From positions 64,042,501 to 64,106,500 of the forward strand of contig CM070901.1 in NCBI GenBank assembly GCA_036417435.1: DNA of 64,000 nt, in the 5' to 3' direction. The position numbers and the translations under genes were made by a program. This stretch comes from Inia geoffrensis. Taxonomy: Eukaryota > Chordata > Mammalia > Artiodactyla > Iniidae. Each line of letters opens with the position of its first letter. Within the stretch, counting starts at the first letter, position 1. The notes beneath the pieces are model-generated. The model was not told the origin of the DNA, ran no database searches, and saw only the letters and a program-made list of their open reading frames with translations. Positions 10,331-22,010 of the stretch are shown here, piece by piece.

Positions 10331-11194
10331 CAGAGGAGGGGTCCTTCACACAGTCAAGGTATCAGATAGTCTTCCTGGAGGTACAGGGATGAAAAGCAAA
10401 GAAATTCTCATCAGGTAATACGGGACACTAGAAGTATTTGGGGAAAAAAACTATGCTGGAATATTTGGGAAATATGCTCTGGATGGCCTATTTTTCTGAG
10501 GCCTTTAGGTTACAGTCTTGATTAGAGTCTGATTTCTTTTATTTCCCAATTTGCAGTTGGTGGGTGTAATTCTTTCTTGAGGAAAATAAATCATAGCTAA
10601 GAGTTTTGTAAATACTGCTAGCTTTTGATTATTTGCACTAATTAAAGGGGAACATATAATTCAGGATGGCAACAATCTAAACAGAGTTTATATTGACTTT
10701 GGAATATGTTTCTCTGTCGACTCCCAGATGTTTCTGTGCCTGATGTTCTCAGAATGTACACATCCAACTAAATCATGAAGCCCTAGGAAATGGAGTCTGT
10801 AGACTTTCAGGATGATGCATTGTCCTAAGCAGGACACTTTTCTTTTGAAAGCGCTTCTGGTTCACACCTTTCTTGTGGTGGGACAGAATTGTCTGGGTTT
10901 TAGGTTTTCTGTCTCTTGATTTTTGCTAAACAAGAAGAATAATTCTGAAACCTTTTGATCTACTTTAGAGGTGGCAAAGATCCTCAGAGTTCACCTACAC
11001 TTCCCATTCACTCTTGGTACCATTAAAAATTTTGCCAAATTCTTGGGAGGAAAATAAACTCTTCTGATAAGATCAATTCTCTTGAGACTCTGTAGCTTTT
11101 GAAATCAGCACAAATAACGTTAATTCGTGACCCAAATAGCCTAGATATCATCATAAAATACATACAAACATATAATAGACCAGATTTTAGATGA
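10331..11194. other. Unassigned AT-rich DNA, possible conserved block
   Basis: No repeat or gene recognised. 10560-10690 is unusually dense in homeodomain-like TAAT/ATTA motifs for repeat-free DNA, for example 'gattatttgcactaattaaa'. Whether it is conserved cannot be seen from one sequence. Confidence 0.4.
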
Positions 11195-11375
11195 CATTTC
11201 TTTTTTTATATATATCTATTTTTTTTCAGATTAGTTTCCTTTATAGGTTATTACAAAATATTAAGTACAGTTCCCTGTGGTATACAGCAGGTCCTTATTA
11301 GTTATCTATTTTATATATAGTAGTGTGTATATGTTAATCCCAAACTCCTAATTTATCCCTCCTCCCTAGATAAGG
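11195..11375 (-). mobile_element. Artiodactyl-type L1 3' end
   Basis: 'cagttccctgtggtatacag', 'caggtccttattagttatct' and 'taatcccaaactcctaattt' are the antisense 3'UTR of a cetartiodactyl L1 lineage. The same family appears in sense orientation at 32901-33066. Confidence 0.75.
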
Positions 11376-11610
11376 GGCCAAAATGGAGAAAAAACTCTAA
11401 TCCCAAATAAGTAATATTATCAATTGGTCAAAGTAAGAAACAGACTCACATAAGTACAGTACAACTTGAAACTCATTTGGGCCAATTATGGGGAATTAGC
11501 AACAAGTCTTTATCAAATTTTTAAAAAGTTTTGGAAAATAAAGATATTTGAGTATCTGGTTTGAATGAATGATAAAAAGTAATTCGCAATTAGTACATCA
11601 GTTATATATT

Positions 11611-12117
11611 TGTTGTCTATTCCTATATGGCAAATTATTCCCAAACTTGATGGCTTAAAATAACAATAAATATTTATTATCCCACATGGTTTCTGTAAAT
11701 GGATTAGCTGAGTGGCTCTGGCTCAGGGACTCTCATGACACTGCAGTCAAGATGTCAGCTGAGTCGGCGGCCGTCATCTGACGGCTTGACTAGGGCTGGG
11801 AAATCTGCTTCCAAGATGGGACACTCACGTGGCTGGAAAGTTGGTGCCTCAATCCCTCCCAGTGGAATTCTCCATAGATCTGCTTGGGTGTCCTCACAGC
11901 ATGGCAGCTAGCTCCTCTCAGAACAAGGATCCAAGAGAGTAAGGCAGAAGCAGCAATGTGTTTTATGACCTAGTGTAGGAAGTCACACATTATCAATTAT
12001 GCCTTATTGTATTGGCCACACTGACCAACCCTGATGCCACGTAGGAAAGGGCTACACAAGGGGGTGAATACCAGGATGTGGGATCACTGAGAGTCATCTT
12101 GGAGGCTGACTACCACA
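11611..12117 (-). mobile_element. MLT1-type LTR (ERVL-MaLR)
   Basis: Minus-strand solo LTR of an ancient retrovirus-like MaLR element. Landmarks in order: 'gatggcttaaaataacaat', 'ctggctcagggactctcatg', 'gacggcttgactagggctgg', 'ttttatgacctagtgtagg' and the terminal 'ttggaggctgactaccaca'. Nearly full length with diverged ends, no internal genes and no clear duplication. Confidence 0.8.
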
Positions 12118-13374
12118 AGTTAGTAATACATAAATTGCAAATGAATCATTTTAAAAGGAAGAAGTGGATTGAATACCTTTCTATTCTAGAATCAACATCT
12201 GACTACAACTGTTATTAAAAAGAATCTAAATGAGTGAAGCCAAATTATGAGTTTGAGCTCTTTTAGGGAGGAAGCCTTATGACCAGCATCAAGATGGCTC
12301 ATTAGCCCAGGGTTGTGGAAGACCATCTAATAATCAGCTTGATTCTACCCGTAGCCATTGTGAACACAGAGCCCTTGGGTCTTAGTACTCTCCCCAGATT
12401 CTTTGAAATACAGGCCTTCAACAGCTACCCCACGTCAGCTCTTATGTTATCTCCATGAGGCTACTCATCTCACCTGGCTTGAACAGTGGTTTCCAGCCAT
12501 TTCCCCCGGTTGACTGATGATGGTCCCTAATGTCAGATGCTACACTCTTATGGGCAATCGTCAGATCACTGGCTGTTAACCCATTCTTCCTTTTAACTCA
12601 AGAAACACATTGGAATGCCAGTGAGTGAGAGAAGAGTTATTGTAGGGAGAGACTCAGCTTTGTTCTAATTTATATACATAGATAAAACATGCATATGAAT
12701 AGACAAGACATTTGCAAACTTTAGCATATTTAACTATTACTAGTAACAAATACCTTGCAGGATGCTAGCGTCTTTACCCTGAGATTGAGGGCCTCAGTGA
12801 GGAGACTAGCTTGGTGAGTCCAAGTTTGAAACCTGGGCTGGCCAATTAGGTCTTCCCTGTTTCATGGCAGGCTTGCAAACATATGCCGCTAATTGTAAGA
12901 TAAAACCGGTAAGAGTATCCGTGTGATTGGCTCCTGTCCTTTTAGACAGATCGGCTGCCCCCAGCAAATAGAATGTGTGAAGTCTTTAAAGTCCAGCTGT
13001 GGAGATTGGCTTTCCACCTCCAGAATTCTTTTCAGACTGTCTCCTGCTTTCCCGTTTCAACTCACGGTTTGTCTTCTCATATCCCTCGTTCTACAGCCAA
13101 CGCTGTTTTTTTTTTTTTCTTTCTTTCTTTGGTACCTTGGCTCTGCTATGCACCAGGCCTCTGTGCTCCAATGATTGGCGTAGACGTGTCTGTTGAATTC
13201 ACCCTCTGGATCTGGGCAACCTTGGCTGAGCTGTGCTGAAGCACTGCTGTCTTCCCAGTGTCCCTTGGTGTGAGTCTATCCCTTCAGCCCCAGTGGCCAT
13301 GGTGGGGATTACACACCCGTTATTCCACACTGGAGGAAAACAAGTCAATGACCATTAGGTGGGACCATTATTGT
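12118..13374. other. Unassigned
   Basis: About 1.25 kb without a recognised repeat or exon. A T-run at 13107-13119 and short frames at 12923-13239 show no family resemblance. Confidence 0.45.
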
Positions 13375-13845
13375 AATTTAAATTCGTAATTATAAGAGGT
13401 AACATTTGTCCCTTAGAGTTTTTTTATTTCTTTCTTAATAAATGAGTATTTATTTATTTATTATTATTTTTTAACGTCTTTACTGGAGTATAATTGCTTT
13501 ACAACGGTGTGTTAGTTTTTGCTGTATAACAAAGTGAATCAGCTATACATATACATATATCCCCATATCTCCTCCCTCTTGCGTCTCCCTCCCACCCTCC
13601 CTATCCTACCCCTCTAGGTGGTCACAGAGCACAGAGCTGATCTCCCTGTGCTATGCGGCTGCTTCCCACTAGCTATCTTAAATGAGGGTATTTAATATGT
13701 GGTGAGTTTTCCTTCTCCCATTTAACAAATGAGAAAGCCAAGTCTGAGAGAAGGAAGGCCACACAGTTACTGAGCTATGGGGACAGGATTGGAATGTCAG
13801 CCTTCTGACTCTTGGTCTGAGGCGTTTTCATTCTGCTACAAATGG
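13375..13845 (-). mobile_element. MIR SINE, split by an L1
   Basis: The right part 'ccatttaacaaatgagaaag', 'ccacacagttactgagc', 'ggattggaatgtcagccttc' is a clear antisense MIR core. The left part 'gaggtaacatttgtccctt' is weaker. An L1 fragment (13453-13679) interrupts it. Confidence 0.65.
13453..13679 (-). mobile_element. 5'-truncated young L1 (3' end only)
   Basis: Starts with T-rich tail then 'taacgtctttactggagtat' and continues to 'ggctgcttcccactagctat', the antisense 3'UTR of cetartiodactyl L1. A near-perfect duplication 'aaatgag..tattta' flanks it at 13440-13452 and 13680-13694, with a 2-base G insertion in the second copy. The insert is about 227 bp. Confidence 0.9.
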
Positions 13846-15097
13846 TAGTGAAAAATGTCAGAATGGAGATCTACAGACCAAGAACAATTAGTGGATCATT
13901 TGATGAGAGTGCATAATGATAAATCTTTTAAGAAAAACTGGACTTTTTTTTTTTAAAGAAAATGTGCAGTGACTTTCACCATGATGATCTAATAGCAGTC
14001 TTCAAGCGTTAGAAAATTAAATGCAACTTAGCAAGTTGGATGGAAGGGCAGTGGCAAAACTATCAGAATTACAGGGTATTTAGAAAGAAGTGCAGTTGTA
14101 GTACTCTCTCTTTATACATATATTTCAAAGTATAAATAGTGAAGAGCTAAGCTGCTAAGAGTGTTTTTATTCTTCAAGTATTTATTGCAAACCTACTGTG
14201 GACAAGGCATTTGCCTTGACATGTGAAACCCTGTAGCATCCATATTTTGTAGAACAGTGAAGCCTGAAGGGTCCTTTGAGGACTCCCTCAAGAAATGCTC
14301 TAGGAAACATTTTTGTGTTTAACATGGAGAGGTTATGGAGAACATTATGGGCCATATCATGCTGGATCCCCTTTTAATGACAGAAATATCTTTCAGATCT
14401 CAGTACGTTGAAGAACTTCTTGGAAACTGTATATCTCAGAGCCTATTGTGTTTCCTTCTTTGACTTTGTCTTATGGTTTGCATTTCTGTGTCTGGTCTTT
14501 ACCCCAAAAAGGAAAGGATTCTTTTATCTTACAGAATAAGATAAAAGTAAGGTAGAAGTAAGATTCTGTGTCTTACAGAATTGCTCGGTTTTTATTTCAT
14601 CTTTGCTCTGATTTTCATCACCTAGGTATGTGTATTCTGTGGTTGTACATATTCCTGAAGTGACCCTGAAGTGAACAAGATGCACTTAAAATTTAACTTG
14701 GGGAGATATAATAACTTTACCAGTATCTACAAAGGGAGTTTTAACAAATGGATGCTATTTATGTTTTGTTTAATGATACTCATTTGCTTAGAAACAATGT
14801 GTTATCAATAAAAGAGTGAGTATAAATAGACCAAAAGAAGAGGATCCAGATCTGGCTGGTAATTTCCCACAGGCTACATTTCCAGTCACTGGCCAAGTGG
14901 GGATCCAGCGAAAAGGCTATGATTCTGCTCTTGGAAGCCCCTCAGTGCTAAGGAGTTGTCGAGGCTTCCCAAAAGGCTGGCTGATTGATTGATCTCATGA
15001 GATTACTCAGTGTAATTAATGCTTTCATTTAGCATTTTTTTTTCTGGATTGGAGGAGTATGTGGGGAAGAAGAGAAGGTTCTACCAAGAGTTTTCTC
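13846..15097. other. Unassigned
   Basis: About 1.25 kb. A weak L2-like phrase 'caagtatttattgcaaacct' occurs near 14175. A perfect inverted repeat lies at 14521-14547. No gene recognised. Confidence 0.45.
14521..14547. repeat. Perfect 10-bp inverted repeat
   Basis: CTTTTATCTT (14521-14530) and AAGATAAAAG (14538-14547) are exact reverse complements around 7 bases. The phrase 'tcttacagaat' inside recurs at 14571-14581. Confidence 0.8.
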
Positions 15098-15282
15098 TAG
15101 ACCCATGATTCTCAATGTGTGGTCCGACACCATCACTATCATCTGAGAATGTGCAAGAAATGTAAGTCCTTTGGCTCCACACAGAACTACTTAATCAGAA
15201 ACTCTGGGAGTGTGGCCCAGCAGTCTGTGTTTTCATAGGACCTCTAGATGATTCTTCATGCTCAGGTTTGAGAATTTCTGGT
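15098..15282. mobile_element. MER5A-like hAT relic
   Basis: 'atgattctcaatgtgtggtc', 'atcatctgagaatgtgcaag', 'cagaaactctgggagtgtgg' and closing 'gtttgagaatttctgg' follow MER5A from end to end, including the complementary ends. Confidence 0.8.
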
Positions 15283-15284
15283 TT

Positions 15285-15530
15285 GTAGAGGCAAAGAGCA
15301 TGAACTCTGGAGTCAGACTTCCTTTGCTAGAATCCTGGCACTACCACTTATTAGCTGTGTGGCTCTGGGCAAATTGCTCGATCTCTCTGTGCTTTAGTTT
15401 CCCCATCTGTAAAATGGACATAATTATAGTACCACCTTCAGAAAGTCGTTATAAAGTTTAAATTAGTGTCTATACTTAGAATAGTGCCTGACACATAATA
15501 AAAGCTCAATAAATGTTAGCCGTTATTCTC
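15285..15530 (+). mobile_element. MIR SINE, near full length
   Basis: A very clear MIR: 'gcatgaactctggagtcaga', 'ttattagctgtgtggctctg', 'ccccatctgtaaaatggaca' and the 3' tail 'aagctcaataaatgttagcc'. It abuts the MER5 relic. Confidence 0.95.
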
Positions 15531-18099
15531 AGGAGACATGTTGTCATGGAAAAATGGAGGGGATTTCTCTCTCCAGCCCTTCTTTCCATGAGAACCCCAT
15601 GAATCTTTCTAGTGCAGGCTTCCCTGAGGAGCAGCTATAGGCTGGAGTTGCTGGGATAGGGTCAAATGGAGGATATGTTCAAAGCCCTATTTACACGTAT
15701 CATAAATGTTGCCCTAGAGACAGCCCTGAATTATGGATAACTTAGCTGTCCTTCTTAGCATTGGTAAGGTCAGTCCCTGACCTGTGGGGCAGAGACTTGA
15801 TTCCTCAGTTGGTTTTGGGGAGCAACCCTAAGTGTCTAGGGGAACACAAAGATACTGTGAAACTCACGCAACAATCTCAAAATAAAATAATCTAAACTTA
15901 ACTTTAAATATTTAAAAAGAAATTCTATCTTCACTGGATTCTCAAAAATTATGCATATGGGGGAAGAGTCCAGACAGAACCAAATGGCTGTTTGATGTTA
16001 ACCCCCCTCTAAAGTTTGGGGATGACTGTTGCAACATTGAAATGGATTCTTTCCCCCAACGTTGCTGCAGACACACTCATCAACACAGCCTTGAGACCCA
16101 GTTTCCAGCTGAGGTAGGCAACCCTGAGATTCCCCTTCCTCCAAGGTCAGAAACTTGCCCAAGATGAGATGCAGCTTGACTGAATTAAACTGTTGTCAAT
16201 AAGATGAAAAACACCAGATCGATCGGGATTTTTCTTTTGGCAGCACCAACAGCCAAGCTGTCTCGTCTGTATGGCTGATCCACTCAATCATGCAAAAGTA
16301 GTTGCTGACATGACCAGAAAAGAGTGATTTGTTGGGGGAAAATGGTTGGAATTGGAACGAGCCGGGATTAAGCTCAGGAGCCCCGAGGTTCCATGCTACG
16401 CCTTAGCGGCCTCAGGGATCAGGCAGCTTTCTTTCCTATTCCTAGTAGGAAGAATAGAAGGAGAGGACACAACCAGAACAGGCTGGGTCAAGGTCTTTGG
16501 AGCCAATACGTATTTTTGGCTGAATGTGGAGAGTAGTGTGCAGCATGCAAACCGGTGTTGTGGAAACCAACCTGAGAGTCTAGCATCCCTCTCTCCTCAT
16601 GCTCCAAGCCTGAGGACCTTTAGAGGCCAACGAGAATGAATTCTAGAGCTCTGTCCTTGGTCTAACAGCCCAAGTGGGAGCATGTGCTGTGAGGATACAG
16701 CCCAGCATCCTCCATGTGTTCCTTCCCCGAGGACCAAGTGCTTTTCTAATCTCAGCGCATTTGCCTCCCAGCCCATCCCTCCCACCTCACCATCTCTCCT
16801 CATTGAACTTCCCAGTGAATTAGCTTGTTGCTTTGACAACAGTTGGGAAGAGAGGGTGGGGGAGGGTGAAGTGGTAGACTGGAAAATACCGCGTCGTTCT
16901 GGGGCAGGACTGAAGCTGAGACCCAGACAGGAGCATGGCCAGGATGAGACATTAGCTTGAGGGCTGCAAACAGCAAAGGAGGATGATTTGCCCTGAGCCG
17001 GAGGGGCTTTTCTTACTCCTTCACCTGCCTCTTACAAGCCTCTAGGAAACTGCAAATAATGGATTTATCTCGGGGGATTGAGCTGGTGTCTCGCCAAGAG
17101 AAAAGCATATTGATGGCAACAGGTTGAAGCCTCCAGTCGTGGCAAAATTTACGACAGGGGCTTATCAGCCTGAAAGAGGCAGAATGAGGGAGGCCTGGGT
17201 GGTGTCTCTCCCCTCTGGAATTTCTGCTTGATCCTTTTGCTACATGAAAAATGAAGTGTGGTGGAGTAGTTGGAAGACGTTGCTATGCTTGGATGATCAC
17301 ACAGATTTAGATATGGAGCCTGGCTTCAGAGCCTAAGAAATACCCGGGCAATACCAGTTAAAGAGTGTAGAGATAAACAATAGGCAACTCCTATAAAAAG
17401 GGCAAACATCTGACTTCAAATAACATGTTTCCTTTCTGAGCTGAATTGCCTAGAGTTGAACGAGGGTCAGATTCCCATTCACTTATGTCTCCTTAGCTCA
17501 GCTCATAACTTTCCCTGTTTTCTCCCCAGGGTGTATTAAAAACAGAGCTGCTTCCCATGAATGTGATGGTTCCCATTCAGAACTCTGTCACGACTTTGTC
17601 TTTTCTCTATCATCTTGAAGGGAAAAATATCTTCCATAGTTTCAAGGTCAACTGCGAGCTATTTGGGTTTGGAAATGAAATGAAGCCCTTGGAAAGCTTA
17701 TCCCCCTCTTCACTCATATTTTGCTGATGTTTAATAAGACTCAGTCATGCTCCAGCCTGGGGTCAGAGGTCAGGCAGCCATAAACCTGCACAGGGAATTT
17801 CATTAGGGCAGTTACTTTTTATCTTTCACTCTCTCTTTTTTTATGCTACAGAAGGAAAGGATTAAAAAAATGTTGTTTGCTTTTGCTTTGTGTTTTGTTT
17901 TTGTGGCTCTTTGGAGCTAGGCTTCTGGCCTGGAGGAGCACCTGGAAATGAATGTGTAAATACCAGTGACCTATATGCCTGGCCCACCATCCTGCTTCTT
18001 TCATTTTCAGACTCAGCAGCTGGAGTCCCTAACTCCTCAGGGGCAGGCCTAGCCTCACCTTAAGCTTTGAGGTTGATTTTATTCCAGTCCTGACTCGGA
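15531..18099. other. Largest repeat-poor block
   Basis: About 2.6 kb with no recognised transposon. Frames at 16346-16639, 16682-16960 and 16839-16597 have no known domain. 17030-17160 is a candidate conserved noncoding segment only because it is repeat-free and of mixed composition. No CpG island. Confidence 0.5.
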
Positions 18100-18840
18100 A
18101 TCCAGTGTCCCTTGCTGCTGTCTGATCATGTTCTGACCTACGCTCTCAGTCCCAAACTGGTCCTAATGACCTGCTGTAGTCCTCTTCCCGTTTGGTCTCT
18201 CTGTAGCACAGGCCCTACTGTCCATCGCCTGTCCCTCCTTTGGTTTCCAGGCAACCACTTGTTTCCTGGCTCTCTTCCCACTTCTCCTCAAGTCTTCGCA
18301 GCCTCCTTGGCAGGCTCTCCTCTGCTCTCCCCTGAAATGTTGACTTTTCCTAGGATTCTCTCATTTGTCTTCTTCTCTTCTCTGGATAATCTTATTTACA
18401 CCTGTGACCTTAATCACCAAGCCTAGGCCATGGGCTCCCAAACATTGCTACTAAGCTCCAGATGTATTTCCAGGACTTTCTGGCCATATCTCCTTGCATG
18501 TTCCCTGGTAGCTGAAACTTAACACATTCCTAAAGAACTCATTCTCTTCCCCCTCAAAGTAGATCTTATAGTCTTGCTTCTGATTGGTGGATTACTATCC
18601 ATCTAGCTCCTCAAGCAAAACATCTCAGAGTCATCCTTGGCTGCTTCTGTTCCCACGTTCACCATGTCCAATCAATCATATGTTCTAATGTTTTTACTGC
18701 AGAACTTTTTCTTGAATCCTGCTTCTCATTTCCATTTTCCGTGTCCACTGCTGCTACTTTGGTCTAAATTCTCATCCTCCTTCACCTGTAAAAATATTAT
18801 AATTCTCAAACAAGCATAAGCTCAACACATATTAGTTGAA
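18100..18840 (+). mobile_element. L2 LINE fragments, diverged
   Basis: Pyrimidine-rich text with L2-like phrases, for example 'agagtcatccttggctgctt' and 'gtccaatcaatcatatgttc', in the order of the L2 consensus. The left half is weak. A frame at 18112-18426 is probably chance. Confidence 0.5.
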
Positions 18841-18884
18841 AAAAATGAATGAATGAATAATCTATCTAGACCCAGACAGACAAC

Positions 18885-18975
18885 TGTTCACGTTAAATGA
18901 TGCACTTTATGGAAAGCATACTTGGCACAATGATCGGCAGATGGTAGGAACTCAGTAAATATGAGTAATTATGTG
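18885..18975 (+). mobile_element. MIR or L2 3' tail
   Basis: 'gcatacttggcacaatgatc', 'agatggtaggaactcagtaaa' is the 3' tail shared by MIR and L2. Too short to choose between them. Confidence 0.5.
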
Positions 18976-18989
18976 TAAGAAATATTTGA

Positions 18990-19210
18990 AAGCATGGACT
19001 TCGAACCCTGGCTGCCTGGGTTCCAATCCCAGTTCCACATTATACATTTCTTATGTATGTGATCTCTGTGTCTCCATTTTTTCATCTGTAAAATGTGGAT
19101 GATTACAATAAGGCTATTGTGAGGATTAAATGATTTAATTTATGTAAAGCTTTTCGAACAGTGTCTAGCCTATGGTAAATGCCCAATATGTTAGTTGTTA
19201 CTATTATATT
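18990..19210 (+). mobile_element. MIR SINE, near full length
   Basis: 'gcatggacttcgaaccctgg', 'ttttttcatctgtaaaatgt', 'attgtgaggattaaatgatt' and 'aatgcccaatatgttagttg' trace the full MIR. Confidence 0.85.
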
Positions 19211-19401
19211 TTTATTGGTTTCCTACCTCTTGTCTTTCATAAGTCAACATGTTGGGCTTATTAAAGGAAATGTGCATTGTATGTGGTCTCATGCATGGCA
19301 TTCTAAAATTACATAGAGGAAAAATCATCACCTCATTTTCACCCAGTAAAAGTCATATCTGTCTGCTATGAAATTCATAAATACTGAATCACAGTCTTTT
19401 T

Positions 19402-19606
19402 TTTTTTTTCTTTTTGCTGTATGTTGGCCTCTCACTGCTGTGGCCTCTCCCGCCGCGGAGCACAGGCTCCGGACGCGCAGGCTCGGCGGCCATGGCTCAC
19501 GGGCCTAGCCGCTCCACGGCATGTGGGATCTTCCCGGACCAGGGCACGAACCCGTGTCCCCTGCATCGGCAGGCAGACTCTCAACCACTGCGCCACCAGG
19601 GAAGCC
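19402..19606 (-). mobile_element. CHR-type SINE, short form, very intact
   Basis: T-run then 'gctgtatgttggcctctcac' through 'ccaccagggaagcc'. Perfect 18-bp duplication 'ctgaatcacagtcttttt' at 19384-19401 and 19607-19624. The B-box region 'gggcacgaacccgtg' (minus strand GGTTCG) is intact. One of the youngest-looking insertions in the window. Confidence 0.97.
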
Positions 19607-19624
19607 CTGAATCACAGTCTTTTT

Positions 19625-20339
19625 GTAGCATTTTATTATAGCTCTTTAGGGTGACCCACTGTCCTGGTTTGCCTGGGATTGAGGGGCTTTCCAGGATAGG
19701 AGACTTATAGTGCTAAAACTAGATCAGCCTGGGGCAAACCATAAAGAACTGGCCATCCTGTTCTTTATTTTGAATAGAGTTCCTTTTCTGAAGATCAGCT
19801 TCCAAATATGTTTCCTCAAGTACATTTCAGAAGTGAAAACGAAATGAATAAATCAAGGTGATGGACTTGAATGTATGGTTGGGAATATGACTGGAGAGCC
19901 CTCACATACCATCTTCTATTCTTACCTATCAAAATGTCCATGTCCTGGGCATTTCTGGGGCACATGACGGCCCTTTCATATTGGCGAAAAGGATGGCTTC
20001 TGGTTTCTGGCTTTGTTCTTAAACACTGCATCTCTCTTCAGCTTAGTCTCTGTACTGAGGATCGAACTGAAAGCCTATTCCTCATGCCCCAAGCCTTGTT
20101 CTCACCAGAAGGACTGCAGGGGCTAGGAGGCCCTGGTGGCAGCTGACCAGTTCTGAGCACAGACATTGCACTGACAACCCAGGTTGCAGAGAATTGAATG
20201 GGGCTGTTACCCTCCACCAAGTCGTGAATGGCTTTTGCCTGCTCCACTCCACAGGGCCCTGCTCCTGTGTCTTTAAATTCCAGTCTCTGTCCTCCCTCAT
20301 TGGTACCAGATTTATATTCATAGAAAATAAAATCAATTC
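19625..20339. other. Unassigned
   Basis: Overlapping short frames on both strands without family resemblance. No repeat recognised. Confidence 0.45.
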
Positions 20340-21035
20340 ACATCATTTCCTCACCCAAGTCTGTTAGTGCTGGAGGTCTGTAAGAGCAGTTCCATATCCT
20401 TGGCTTGCTCTTTCAGGCCTTTCGTAGCCTGGCTCCCAGCTACTCTCCAACCCCTTCCCCTCATACTTCCTGGGTGACCTCTGCTTCAGTATCCAGCATT
20501 TACCACCATTCCTCCAGGACCACCTCGCCTTTTGGATTCTTCTGCCTGAGCTACTAGAACGTACTACCATAGACTGGGTGGCTTAAACAACAGACATTTA
20601 TTTCTCACATTTCAGGAGGCTGGGAAGTCCAAGATCTAGGTGCAAGGAGACTCATTTCCTGGTGAGACCTCTCTTCCTGGCTTGCAGCTGGGTGCCTTGT
20701 CATTGTGTCTTCACATGGCGGAGAGAGTGCTCTGGTATCTCTTTCTCTTCTGAGAAGGACACTAATCCCATGGGGAGAGCCCCACCCTCACGATCTCATC
20801 TAAACCTATAAGAGATTGCCCCCTCAGTAAAGCCTTCTTTGGCTCCCCTCTGGGTGCCTGCAGTACTTTGTCCATACCTTAGAGGAGTTGCTACTTTGTA
20901 TGAGAACATGTTTACATGTCCATCTCTCCCTGGCATCTTTGAGTGTCTTGAGGGACTGGACTTCCAGTGTCTTCTTTGAAGTCACTGTGTCTAGTACAGG
21001 TGTGGTGTACAGTCTGTTGAATGACTGAATAGCAG
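20340..21035 (+). mobile_element. L2 LINE 3' region, split by a MaLR LTR
   Basis: The left part 'tagcctggctcccagctact' and 'attcttctgcctgagc', and the right part 'cagtaaagccttctttgg', 'ctcttgaggg'-like and 'gtctgttgaatgactgaat', are collinear with the L2 3' end. The LTR fragment at 20553-20818 separates them. Confidence 0.65.
20553..20818 (-). mobile_element. MaLR-type LTR fragment
   Basis: 'ctaccatagactgggtggct', 'acatttatttctcacatttc', 'ggaggctgggaagtccaag', 'tcttcctggcttgcagctg' and 'ccccaccctcacgatctcat' are the antisense 3' half of a MaLR LTR. No internal genes. Confidence 0.7.
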
Positions 21036-21062
21036 CGGCAACAAAGCCACAACCACTGCAAC

Positions 21063-21200
21063 AACATTTAACCTTGATTGGGAGCATTTATTCTGTGCTG
21101 AGTGCTCTGCTAAATGCTCTACAGGCCTCATCAATCTTCATCCTCATCTCAGTCCTTTAAGGGAAGTGAATTTACTATCCGCATTTTACAAGGAAGGTAA
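21063..21200 (-). mobile_element. MIR SINE, partial
   Basis: 'ctgtgctgagtgctctgcta', 'tcaatcttcatcctcatctc' and 'tatccgcattttacaagg' are the antisense 3' half of MIR. Confidence 0.65.
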
Positions 21201-21794
21201 GTGTTAATTTGGTCAGAAGCTGGAGTTCATCATTACTCCGTCTAGGCAGCAAGAGCTTATGAGGCTCAGACATATCATTAACTGGATTTTTTTTTAAGCT
21301 TTAAAATACTTAAGTATAACCTTTATCAATCTATTCCAACATGTTGGAGGCTCCCATGTATTAAGAATAGATGTGCTGGCCACAAGTTCAGTGGAACCCC
21401 TAAGGCAACCTCCAAAAAACCCTATTATATAACATTTTCTTAACCTGATGTCCCTTCTTGTTTGTATCTGGAAGTTATAAAACTGTTTTTCTTTTACAAG
21501 ATTCTCGGTTACGGTGTTTAACAAAGCCACATTGGCCTTGCCCTAGTACGTATGAATCAGGCTTAAGTGTCATTCGAGGCTGTGTCTCTTACTTGTTTCC
21601 CAGTCAATTTTCACGTTAGGTTTAGCAGATGCCTCTGCTTTGTGCTGTACGTCTGTTTTGGTGCACAATTTGAAGTGAGAAAATCACTTAGTGAAAAATT
21701 AAGCCAGCCAACAAAATCAGGCTCAGAAAATTTCTATTAGACGGACAGATTTGATGATGGTTGCATCATTCTAGATAACTATAAAGATAATAAA
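21201..21794. other. Unassigned
   Basis: About 590 bp. The minus-strand frame 21530-21294 has no known domain. No repeat recognised. Confidence 0.45.
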
Positions 21795-22010
21795 AAGAAC
21801 TATAATTTCTCGAGAACCTCCTGTGTTTCATCATTCACACTGCCATAATCCTCACAATAGTCCTATAAAGTCAGTGGACTTTCCCCATCCTAGAGAGGAA
21901 GAAACCGAGGATCAGAAAGTTGCATAACTTGCTCAAGTGAGAGGACTTGGGAATTGAACCAAGGTTAGTCTTATATCAAGTCCCACGCTCTTCACCATGA
22001 GCTACATAGC
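21795..22010 (-). mobile_element. MIR SINE
   Basis: 'cataatcctcacaatagtcc', 'gaagaaaccgaggatcagaa', 'ataacttgctcaagtgagag' and 'cacgctcttcaccatgagct' form a nearly complete antisense MIR. Confidence 0.8.

Noticed and set aside
18112..18426. 104-codon plus frame, hydrophobic
   Set aside because: Lies in pyrimidine-rich L2-like DNA, which yields L/S/P-rich frames by chance.
19414..19641. Similar frames in several SINE copies, reading like one small protein family
   Set aside because: The likeness comes from the shared SINE sequence; frames vary with each copy and no start context or selection is evident.
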